Source: DASSQJ01 sp963726295
GTDB taxonomy: Bacteria > Actinomycetota > Actinomycetes > Actinomycetales > Dermatophilaceae
Reading direction: 5' to 3'
Assembly (NCBI GenBank): GCA_963726295.1
Contig: CAVSBW010000002.1
Location: 558,001 to 622,000 of the forward strand
Length of the DNA stretch: 64,000 bases
A model generated the notes under the pieces. That model saw only the letters and a program-made list of their open reading frames with translations, was not told the origin of the DNA and did no database searches. Each line of letters begins with the position of its first letter. Positions within the stretch are counted from its first letter, which is position 1. A program made the translations under genes and the position numbers. Shown here piece after piece: positions 10,690 to 18,622 of this stretch.

Positions 10690-11526
10690 TCAGGGCGCCC
10701 GGGCGACCACCGCGGCGTCGTAGAGGGCCTTGCGGGAGAGCCCGGTGGCCGCCGCCACGTCGGCGCAGACGTCCTTGAGCCGCTCCCCCGCCGCGACCCG
10801 GTCGAGGATGTCGGGCAGCTCGCTCGCGACGTCGGTCGAAGGCCCGCTCGCGCCGGCCACGACGAGGGTGACCTCCCCGAGGACGCCCTCCTCGGCCCAG
10901 GCGGCGAGCTCGGCGACGCCGCCGCGCCGGACCTCCTCGTGGGTCTTGGTCAGCTCTCGGCACACCGCCGCCGGCCGGTCGGGGCCGAACGCCTCCGCCA
11001 TCGCCGCCAGCAGCCGGGCCAGCCGGTGGGGTGCCTCGAAGAACACCATCGTGCGCGGCTCCGCCGCCAGAGACCCGAGCAGCCGAGCGCGCTCCCCCTC
11101 CTTGCGCGGGGGGAACCCCTCGAAGCAGAACCGGTCGACGGGCAGCCCGGAGACCGCGAGCGCGAGGAGCACCGCGCTCGGCCCGGGCACCCCCGTGACC
11201 CGGCAGCCGGCGTCCACGGCGGCCCGGACCAACCGGTAGCCGGGGTCGGACACCGACGGCATCCCGGCATCGGTGACGACGAGCACCCGGTCTCCCCGGC
11301 GCATCCGCTCGACGAGGTCCGCGGTGCGCCCCGCCTCGTTGTGCTCGTGGAACGAGAGCACCCGGCCGCGCGGCTCGACACCGAGGTCGCGGCACAACCG
11401 GCGCAGCCGGCGCGTGTCCTCGGCGGCCACCACGTCGGCGGCCTCGAGCTCACCGCCCAGCCGCGGGGCGGCGTCGCGCGGGTCGCCGATCGGGGTGGCC
11501 GCCAGGACGAGGACACCGGCGCTCAT
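10690..11526 (-). CDS. rsmI: 16S rRNA 2'-O-methyltransferase (cytidine 1402)
   Basis: A 278-residue SAM-dependent enzyme that 2'-O-methylates C1402 in the 16S rRNA decoding centre. Family markers are LVLAATPIGDPRDAAPR at the N terminus, AAEDTRRLRRL, SFHEHNE, VTDAGMPSVSDPGYRLV, GCRVTGVPGPSAVLLAL and FEGFPPRKEGER, plus a C-terminal SRKALYD. The start is set at the ATG at 11526 because the frame before it encodes no family sequence. It diverges from the mannosyltransferase; in many actinobacteria the two genes are similarly head to head. Confidence 0.96.
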   Translation of the reverse strand: MSAGVLVLAATPIGDPRDAAPRLGGELEAADVVAAEDTRRLRRLCRDLGVEPRGRVLSFHEHNEAGRTADLVERMRRGDRVLVVTDAGMPSVSDPGYRLVRAAVDAGCRVTGVPGPSAVLLALAVSGLPVDRFCFEGFPPRKEGERARLLGSLAAEPRTMVFFEAPHRLARLLAAMAEAFGPDRPAAVCRELTKTHEEVRRGGVAELAAWAEEGVLGEVTLVVAGASGPSTDVASELPDILDRVAAGERLKDVCADVAAATGLSRKALYDAAVVARAP

Positions 11527-11645
11527 GGGCCGATCCTCGCACGCCGCTCGACCCGGGAGACGCAGGTCGGGGCCCCCGCCGGGCGCCACCGCCGCGCCGC
11601 TGCGGCTCGCGTCGGCCGCCGGGGTGGCCCACCTACGATGTCCCG

Positions 11646-13214
11646 GTGACCCGGACCGACGAGCTGCGATCTCGCCTGCTCGGGTTCCGGCCCACGGACC
11701 GGCTCTGGGGGTGGCTGGGCCCGGGGCTGGTCGCCCTCGTCGGTGGTGTCCTGCGGTTCTGGAACCTGGACCGACCGCACGCCCTCGTCTTCGACGAGAC
11801 GTACTACGTCAAGCAGGCGTGGTCGATGCTGCGCTACGGCGTGGAGATGCGCGTCGCGAGCTCCTTCGGCGACGGCGACGCCGCCAACCGCGCCTTCGTC
11901 GCGGGGCAGCCGAATGTCTTCTCCAGCGCCGACGGCGACTTCGTCGTGCACCCGCCGGTCGGCAAGTGGGTCATCGCCGTCGGGGAGTGGCTGTTCGGCG
12001 CCGGCAGCGGGGTGGGGTGGCGGTTCTCGGTCGCGCTCGTCGGGACCCTCTCCATCCTCGTCGTGGGGCGGGTGGCCCGGAGGATGTTCGGCTCGACGGC
12101 GCTGGGGACGATCGCGGCGTTCCTCCTCGCCTTCGAGGGGTCGCACTTCGTCATGTCGCGCACCGGGATCCTCGACATCATCGTCATGTTCTGGGCGCTG
12201 CTCGCCTTCGCGGCGCTCCTCATCGACCGCGACCGGAGCCGGGAGGTCCTCGCCCGAAAGGTCGGGGAGCTCGGGCGCGGCGAGTGGCCGCGCGGCGGCG
12301 GGCCGTGGCTCGGCCTGCGCCCGTGGCGCTGGGCGGCGGGGGTCTCGCTCGGGCTGTGCACCGGTACCAAGTGGTCGGGGCTGTTCTTCCTCGCGGCCTT
12401 CGGTCTCATGACCGTGTGGTGGGACATGGGTGCCCGGCGGGCCGCGGGGGTGCGGCACTGGGTACGCGGGGCCCTCCTCGTCGACGGCCCGTCAGCGCTG
12501 GTCTCGATGGTGGGGGCGGCGGCCGTCACGTACACGCTGTCGTGGACCGGCTGGTTCGTCTCCGACAACGGCTACCACCGCCACTGGGACACCTTCCATC
12601 CCGGCGAGGGCCCGCAGTGGCTGCCGCCGGTGCTGCGCAACTGGCTGAAGTACCACCAGGACGCCTTCGACTTCAACACCACGCTGGAGACCCCGCACCC
12701 GTACCAGTCGAACCCGTGGGCCTGGCTGCTGCAGAGCCGGCCGACGTCGTTCTACTACGAGAGCCCCACCCGGGGCACCGATGGCTGCACGGTGGAGCAG
12801 TGCTCCTCGGCGATCAACCCCATCGGGACCATCTCGGTGTGGTGGCTCGGCATCCTCGCGGTGCTCGTCGTCCTCTGGTGGTGGCTCGTCCGCCGCGACT
12901 GGCGGGCCGGGGCGATCGCGGCCGGGCTCGTCGGGGGCTACCTGCCGTGGTTCTTGTACCAGCACCGCACGATCTACACCTTCTACGCGGTGGCGTTCGA
13001 GCCGTGGGTCGTGCTGGCGGTCGTGTTCGTCATCGGCCTCTGGCTCGGCCGCCGCGAGACCGACCCGGTGCGGTGGCGACGTCGCTGGTTCGTGGTCGGC
13101 GGCTACCTGCTGCTCACCCTGGCGCTGTTCGCCTTCTTCCATCCCGTCTACGTGGCCGACACCATCCCCTACGAGCAGTGGCACTGGCGGATGTGGCTCC
13201 CCAGCTGGGTCTGA
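11646..13214 (+). CDS. dolichyl-phosphate-mannose-type protein O-mannosyltransferase
   Basis: A 522-residue polytopic GT39 enzyme that moves mannose from polyprenyl-phosphate-mannose to Ser/Thr of exported proteins. The catalytic acidic pair is in FDETYYVKQAW (about residue 43). GTKWSGLFF and the long external loop DNGYHRHWDTFHPG and YESPTRGTDGC match the actinobacterial PMT family. There are about ten hydrophobic segments, and YLPWF and HRTIYTFYAVAFEPW are near the C terminus. TACGAT lies 6 bases before the GTG, so the message is probably leaderless. Its 3' end overlaps the convergent broken gene by 46 bases. Confidence 0.93.
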   Translation: MTRTDELRSRLLGFRPTDRLWGWLGPGLVALVGGVLRFWNLDRPHALVFDETYYVKQAWSMLRYGVEMRVASSFGDGDAANRAFVAGQPNVFSSADGDFVVHPPVGKWVIAVGEWLFGAGSGVGWRFSVALVGTLSILVVGRVARRMFGSTALGTIAAFLLAFEGSHFVMSRTGILDIIVMFWALLAFAALLIDRDRSREVLARKVGELGRGEWPRGGGPWLGLRPWRWAAGVSLGLCTGTKWSGLFFLAAFGLMTVWWDMGARRAAGVRHWVRGALLVDGPSALVSMVGAAAVTYTLSWTGWFVSDNGYHRHWDTFHPGEGPQWLPPVLRNWLKYHQDAFDFNTTLETPHPYQSNPWAWLLQSRPTSFYYESPTRGTDGCTVEQCSSAINPIGTISVWWLGILAVLVVLWWWLVRRDWRAGAIAAGLVGGYLPWFLYQHRTIYTFYAVAFEPWVVLAVVFVIGLWLGRRETDPVRWRRRWFVVGGYLLLTLALFAFFHPVYVADTIPYEQWHWRMWLPSWV

Positions 13215-13777
13215 GCGGCGCGGACACCTGCGCACCAGCCCGGCGCAATCCCACCCGCGGGCGGCGCGAGACCCGCCCCGTCGACACCGGCCCGGACGAG
13301 CAGCCAGGCCGCCACCGAGTTGGAGTTCCACATCTCCCCCAGGCGCTGCTCGTCGCGGCCCCAGGTGTGCGCCGGGACCTGCGCGGCCGCCGCGAGGACC
13401 GCCGCACAGGTGGCCGGGTCGCTGGCCACGCGCCGGGGCCCTCCGACGGCGTCGGCGAGGTCGGAGATCCTCCCACCCGGCAAGCACCCGACCTCGTAGC
13501 GGAAGAGGGGCCACCGGCCGAGCGCGCGGAGACCGACCGGCCCGACGACGGTGACCCCCCCGGTCGACCTCACGGCTCTCCTGCTGCCACACCGGGGCGA
13601 CCTCGATGGCGGTCTCGAGGCCGCCCCGGCCCACGACGAGGGCGGCGTGGTAGAGGTCGGTGGCGGGTCTCCTCCCCCGGAGCGCGTGCAGGGCCTCGTA
13701 GGCCCGGCCGCAGCCGCGGACGCAGTGGCCCCCCGCGCCGAGCGGGACCAGTGGAGGTCGACCGAGGCGGTCGTCAT
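13169..13777 (-). pseudogene. conserved actinobacterial hypothetical protein, disrupted by two compensating frameshifts
   Basis: Read through two shifts, this gives one protein of about 203 residues: MTTASVDLHW, then VPLGAGGHCVRGCGRAYEAL in another frame, then GVTVVGPVGLRALGRWPLF back in the first frame. The pattern YEALHA..., RYEVGCLPGG, TWGRDEQRLGEMWNSNS and WLLVRAGVDG is a conserved actinobacterial family of unknown function. The first shift is near 13747 (TGG TCC, one base short). The second is in a run of seven C at 13555-13561. It may be a real pseudogene or two sequencing errors. Its ATG overlaps the stop of the upstream membrane gene (ATGA), so the two were co-translated. Confidence 0.75.
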
Positions 13778-14709
13778 CGCCTGGCCGCCCCCGGCTCCGG
13801 GTCCTGGGCGAGCAACGGCCGGTACGACCACACCGCCAGGGCGAGCGCGGCCAGCGCCACGACGACGAACCCCACGGTCAGTCCCCACGACGCCCCTGCC
13901 GCGCCCGTCGCGAGCATGACCACCGCCATCGAGGCCACCGCCCCGCCGAGGAGCGCGCACCACCCGACGACGGGGGCGCGCAGCCGGGCGGCCCACGGAC
14001 GGTGCCTGAGGAGGCCGACGCCCACTCCCACGAGGACGGGGACGACCACGCCGAGGTCCATGACCTTGACCAGCCAGAACAACCCGGGGTCGGCCAGGTA
14101 CTCGGCGCCGGTGGGTTCGTCCCGCCACGCGTCGACGAGCCCGGGGAGGTGCAGGCCGAGGACGAGGAAGACCGCGACGGCGAGGAGGAACCAGGCGGTG
14201 ACCCGCCGCAGGGGCAGGGGTTGAGGTGTGAGGCCCTCACGGAGCACGGCCCGCCCCCCCAGGGCCAGGGCGACGCCGCCCAGGACGACGAGGCCGAGCA
14301 GCAGCGGGAACCAGCGCTGGCTCGTCCCGTCGTAGCGCTGCACGTCACCGCCCGACGCGAGCTGCGTGTACGTGTAGACCGAGTAGCCGGCCGGCGCCAG
14401 GGCCAGGGCCGCACCGGCGGACCGGCCGCGCCGCAGCAACCACGCCGCGGCGAGGCTGCTCGGGGCGACGAGGAGGAGCGCGGCGAGGTCCCCACCGGCG
14501 GCCTGCGCCGACGCGCCCTCCGAGACGTGGTAGCGGATGACGTCCAGTCCCAGCGGTCCGAGAAGAGCGGTCACGACCGCTCCGGTCGCGAGGAGCACCA
14601 TGACGGTGGCCAGGCCCGTCGGGACCGCGGGGGGTGGTGGAGACGGGGCGGCCCCGTGGGGCGAGTGCGTGGGGGCCGTCCCTGACGGCGTGAACGGTGT
14701 GGTGGTCAT
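13774..14709 (-). CDS. polytopic membrane protein of unknown function
   Basis: A 311-residue protein with a proline-rich cytoplasmic N terminus (about 28 residues) and about eight hydrophobic helices. Between helices 2 and 3 it keeps LRRGRSAGAALALAPAGYSVYTY, followed by GGDVQRYDGTSQRWFPLL. An external segment contains LPGLVDAWRDEPTGAEYLADPGLFW. It may be a large uncharacterised actinobacterial family; I cannot name a function. GGAGG lies 6 bases before the ATG. The stop overlaps the next start by 4 bases. Confidence 0.8.
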   Translation of the reverse strand: MTTTPFTPSGTAPTHSPHGAAPSPPPPAVPTGLATVMVLLATGAVVTALLGPLGLDVIRYHVSEGASAQAAGGDLAALLLVAPSSLAAAWLLRRGRSAGAALALAPAGYSVYTYTQLASGGDVQRYDGTSQRWFPLLLGLVVLGGVALALGGRAVLREGLTPQPLPLRRVTAWFLLAVAVFLVLGLHLPGLVDAWRDEPTGAEYLADPGLFWLVKVMDLGVVVPVLVGVGVGLLRHRPWAARLRAPVVGWCALLGGAVASMAVVMLATGAAGASWGLTVGFVVVALAALALAVWSYRPLLAQDPEPGAARR

Positions 14710-14972
14710 GTCGCGCCTCCGTCGACGTCGGGTTCCGTGCGGCGTGGCTCGACCGGTGGGGTGCGCCCAGAGGCGGGGGCCGTTCGGACCGCGGGTCCGG
14801 CGGCGCCCCTCGGCCCCGCACCCCGTCCGGTCGGGTCACTCCCACCGGACGGTTCCATCGTCCCACCGGGCCGCACGGGCGACCACGGGCCCGGGCCGTG
14901 ACGTGCGCGACACGCGCCGGTGGCGCCGGGATCGTCCGGGCCCGTGTCGGCCCCGCGGCGTAACTTCGAGAC

Positions 14973-17900
14973 ATGTTCCTCCTCGACGACGGGCGCCTCG
15001 TCATCAGCGCCAGCGACCTGCGCACAGCCTCGGCGTGCGAGTTCGCCCTCGTCGCCGAGCTCGACGCCCGCCTAGGCCGCCGCCGTCGGGTGGCCGAGCC
15101 CGAGGACCCCATGCTCGCCCGTGTCGCCGCTCTCGGTGACCAGCACGAGCAGTCCGAGCTGCGCCGGCTCTCGCGCGAGCACCCCGGCCGTGTGGTGCAG
15201 CTCGAGCGCCCCGACTACACCGCCGACGGCCTGGCGGCCTCGATGGCCGGGACCCTCGACGCGCTCGGCAGCGGAGCCGAGGTCGTCTTCCAGGCCACCG
15301 TCTTCGACGGTGGCCTCGTGGGGCACGCCGACTTCCTCGAGCTGACCCCGCAGGGCTGGCTCGTCAGCGACACCAAGCTCGCCCGGTCCGAGAGCGTCGC
15401 GGCACTGCTACAGATCGCCGCGTACGCCGCCATGCTCGACGCGCAGGGGGCCGACGTGGCCCCGTCGGCCCGGCTCGTGTTCGGCAGTGGCACGGTGCAC
15501 GACATCCCGCTCGGCGATGTCGTCCCCGTGTACCGCGCCCGCCGCGCGCGGCTCGACTCCCTCCTGGCCGAGCACCGTGCGGGGCCGCAGCCCGCCGCCT
15601 GGGGCGACGAGCGGTGGGTGGCCTGCGGACGCTGCACCACGTGCGAGGCCGAGGTCGAGGTGACCCGCGACCTGCTGCTCGTCGCGGGGATGCGCGGGCC
15701 CACCCGACGACGGCTGATGGATGCCGGGGTGCGCACGGTCGAGGAGCTCGCCGTGCACGAGGGACCCGTCACCGACGTGCGGGCCACCACCCTGGACCGG
15801 CTCCGGGCCCAGGCCAGGCTCCAGCTCGAGCAGGACCGCGACCCCGAGGGCGGGGTGCGGCACGAGGTCGTCGACCCGGGGGCGCTGCGCCGGCTGCCCG
15901 CTCCCACCGACGGCGACATCTTCTTCGACTTCGAGGGCGACCCCTTGTGGCAGGAGCGCGGGTCGGCGATCTGGGGTCTGGAGTACCTCTTCGGGATGGT
16001 CGAGGTCGACTCCGGCACACCGGTCTTCCGCGCCTTCTGGGCCCACGACCGGGCCGAGGAGCGGCAGGCCCTCGTCGACTTCGTCGACCACGTCACCGAG
16101 CGGCGCCGGCGCTGGCCCGGCCTGCACGTGTACCACTACGCGCCCTACGAGCCGTCGGCGCTGTTGCGGCTGGCCGCCCGGCACGGGGTGTACGAGGACG
16201 AGGTCGACCAGCTGCTCCGCGACGGCGTCTTCGTCGACCTCTACGCCACCGTCCGCACCGGCGTCCGGGTGTCCCAGCGCTCGTACTCGATCAAGAAGCT
16301 CGAGCCGCTGTACATGGAGCAGCGCGAGGGCGAGGTCCAGGGCGGTGCCGAGAGCATCGTCGTCTACCACCAGTACTCGGCCGCCAGGATCGAGGGCCGC
16401 GACGACGAGGCGCGCCGGTTGCTGGCCGAGATCGCGCACTACAACGAGGACGACTGCGTCTCCACCTACCTGTTGCGGCAGTGGCTGCTCGGCCTGCTCG
16501 GCGAGGGGGCGGAAGCGGACAGCCCCACGACGGCCGAGGACCTCGGGGCCGAAACCGAGTCGAGCTCGCCCAGTGAAGAGCGACGTGCGGCACTGGCCCT
16601 CGAGCGCTCGGTGCGTGACCTGGTCGAGCCCCTCCCGGTGGCCGGGTGGGGACCCGAGGAGCACGCCATCGCGCTCGTCGCCGCCGCCGTGCTCTTCCAC
16701 GCCCGCGAGGACAAGCCGAAGTGGCAGGAGCACTTCGAGCGCCTGCGGCTGCCGGTCTCGCAGTGGCGAGGCGGCGACGGGGTCTTCGTCGTCGAGCGGA
16801 CCGAGATCGTCCAGGACTGGCACCGCGACACCCCGAGGCAGCGACCCCGGCGCTCGCTGCGCCTCGTCGGCGAGCCGTTGCGCGGTGTCCCGCTCGGGCC
16901 CGGCAGCCGGGTGTCCGCGGTGTACGCGGTGCCCGCCCCGCCCGGGATCGAGGCCGAACCGCTGCACGCCAACGCCCGGAGCTCCGCCGGTCTTGCCGTG
17001 CTCGAGACCGAGGACCACCTCGCCACCAACGGACGGCTGCACCAGGTGCTGGTGGTCGAGGAGCTCCAGCCCAAGGACGGCTCGCCCCACGCCGCCCTGC
17101 CCGTGGGCCTGGTGCCGAACGACACCATCCGCACCGCGCCGATCGACCGGGCCATCGCCGAGCTCGCCGAGCGGGTCCGTGCCAGCGGGACTCTCCCCGA
17201 GTGCGCCGGCGTCGACGTCCTTCTGCGCCGTCCGCCGCGGATGCGCGACGACGGTCACCTGCCGGCCGTGGGGCGCGGTCCCACCCGGCACATCCACGCC
17301 ATCACCGAGGCCCTCGTGGGGATGGACGACTCCTACGTCGCCGTGCAGGGCCCCCCGGGCACGGGCAAGACGCACGTCGGCGCGCACGTCGTCGCCGCAC
17401 TCGTCGAGCAGGGCTGGCGCGTGGGGGTGTGCTCGCAGGGCCACGCCGCCGTCGAGAACCTCCTCACCGCGGTGGTCCGAGCCGGGGTGCACCCGGGGCA
17501 GGTCGGTAAGGAGGCCAAGGCCACCGAGCACCCGACGTGGACCGCCCTCGCCAAGGCCGACCAGCTCGCCACGTTCGCGGCCGAGCACGAGGCCGCCGGG
17601 CGCGGGTACGTCGTCGGCGGCAGCGCCTGGGACCTCACCAACGAGGCCCGGGTGGCGCGCGGCCGGCTCGACCTCCTCGTCATCGACGAGGCCGGCCAGT
17701 TCTCGCTCGCCAAGACGCTGGGCGTCTCCGCGGCTGCGCGCCGCCTGCTGCTCCTCGGTGACCCGCAGCAGCTGCCGCAGGTCACCACCGGCACGCACGC
17801 CGAGCCGGTCGACGACTCGGCGCTCGGCTGGCTCGCCGACGGCGCGGCCGTTCTGCCCGCGGAGCTCGGGTACTTCCTCGAGACGACGTGGCGAATGCAC

Positions 17901-18545
17901 CCCGCTCTCACGGAGGCGGTGTCGCGGCTCGCGTACGCCGGCCGGCTGCGCTCCGAGGAGGACACCACCGCGGCCCGCACGCTCTCCGGCGTGGAGCCGG
18001 GGCTGCACGTCCACGTCGTCGACCACCGCGACAACTCCACCTGGTCACCCGAGGAGGGGGTGGCGGTGCTCGAGCTCGTCACAGACCTCCTCGGCCGCAC
18101 GTGGGACGACCCTTCGGAGCTGGCCCCCGACGGCGGCGCCGCGGGGCCGCGGCCGCTCGAGCCCCGCGACATCGTGGTGATCACCCCGTACAACGGCCAG
18201 GTCGGCCTGTTGCGCCGCCTGCTCGACGAGGCCGGCCACGAGGCCGTGCGCGTGGGGACCGTGGACCGGTTCCAGGGTCAGGAGGCGCCGGTCGCCATCC
18301 TGTCGATGGCGGCGTCGTCGCACTCCGACGTCTCCCGGGGCATGGGCTTCCTCCTCGACCGGCACCGGCTCAACGTCGCAGTGTCCCGCGGCCAGCACAG
18401 TGCCTTCGTCGTCCGGTCGGCACGGCTCACCGACTTCCCCCCGCGCAGCGCCGACGAGCTGCGGGCGCTCGGGGCCTTCCTCGGGCTGTGTGCTCGCGCC
18501 GTGAGCACGGTCGAGGCCGGGCCCCGCGTCCTCGAGCCCGTCTGA
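14973..18545 (+). CDS. TM0106-type RecB-like nuclease fused to a DEDD nuclease-like domain and SF1 helicase
   Basis: A 1190-residue multidomain DNA/RNA-processing protein. Residues about 1-215 form a Cas4/RecB-like PD-(D/E)XK domain: GHADFLE and SDTKLARSES supply the acidic and lysine residues, and a CxxC pair (CGRCTTCE) is at about 210-217. A short helix-hairpin-like stretch follows. Residues about 315-500 resemble an RNase H-fold exonuclease, with DFEGD, YHYAPYEPSALL and YNEDDCVSTYLL as DEDD-type acidic motifs. From about 785 is an SF1 helicase with Walker A GPPGTGKTH, Walker B VIDEAGQFS, GDPQQLPQ, and VGTVDRFQGQEAPVAILS. The biological role is not established. TAACTT is 6 bases before the ATG. 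Confidence 0.9.
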   Translation: MFLLDDGRLVISASDLRTASACEFALVAELDARLGRRRRVAEPEDPMLARVAALGDQHEQSELRRLSREHPGRVVQLERPDYTADGLAASMAGTLDALGSGAEVVFQATVFDGGLVGHADFLELTPQGWLVSDTKLARSESVAALLQIAAYAAMLDAQGADVAPSARLVFGSGTVHDIPLGDVVPVYRARRARLDSLLAEHRAGPQPAAWGDERWVACGRCTTCEAEVEVTRDLLLVAGMRGPTRRRLMDAGVRTVEELAVHEGPVTDVRATTLDRLRAQARLQLEQDRDPEGGVRHEVVDPGALRRLPAPTDGDIFFDFEGDPLWQERGSAIWGLEYLFGMVEVDSGTPVFRAFWAHDRAEERQALVDFVDHVTERRRRWPGLHVYHYAPYEPSALLRLAARHGVYEDEVDQLLRDGVFVDLYATVRTGVRVSQRSYSIKKLEPLYMEQREGEVQGGAESIVVYHQYSAARIEGRDDEARRLLAEIAHYNEDDCVSTYLLRQWLLGLLGEGAEADSPTTAEDLGAETESSSPSEERRAALALERSVRDLVEPLPVAGWGPEEHAIALVAAAVLFHAREDKPKWQEHFERLRLPVSQWRGGDGVFVVERTEIVQDWHRDTPRQRPRRSLRLVGEPLRGVPLGPGSRVSAVYAVPAPPGIEAEPLHANARSSAGLAVLETEDHLATNGRLHQVLVVEELQPKDGSPHAALPVGLVPNDTIRTAPIDRAIAELAERVRASGTLPECAGVDVLLRRPPRMRDDGHLPAVGRGPTRHIHAITEALVGMDDSYVAVQGPPGTGKTHVGAHVVAALVEQGWRVGVCSQGHAAVENLLTAVVRAGVHPGQVGKEAKATEHPTWTALAKADQLATFAAEHEAAGRGYVVGGSAWDLTNEARVARGRLDLLVIDEAGQFSLAKTLGVSAAARRLLLLGDPQQLPQVTTGTHAEPVDDSALGWLADGAAVLPAELGYFLETTWRMHPALTEAVSRLAYAGRLRSEEDTTAARTLSGVEPGLHVHVVDHRDNSTWSPEEGVAVLELVTDLLGRTWDDPSELAPDGGAAGPRPLEPRDIVVITPYNGQVGLLRRLLDEAGHEAVRVGTVDRFQGQEAPVAILSMAASSHSDVSRGMGFLLDRHRLNVAVSRGQHSAFVVRSARLTDFPPRSADELRALGAFLGLCARAVSTVEAGPRVLEPV

Positions 18546-18622
18546 GGCGTCACCGCACCGCCGCTGCCGGTCCGGACGTGCGACCTCGCGGGCAGCAAGG
18601 CCGCGCGCCTCCTGGCAGCAGC

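Noticed and set aside
11273..14224. 983-codon open frame across rsmI, PMT and the frameshifted gene
   Set aside because: It overlaps three recognised genes and has no family features.
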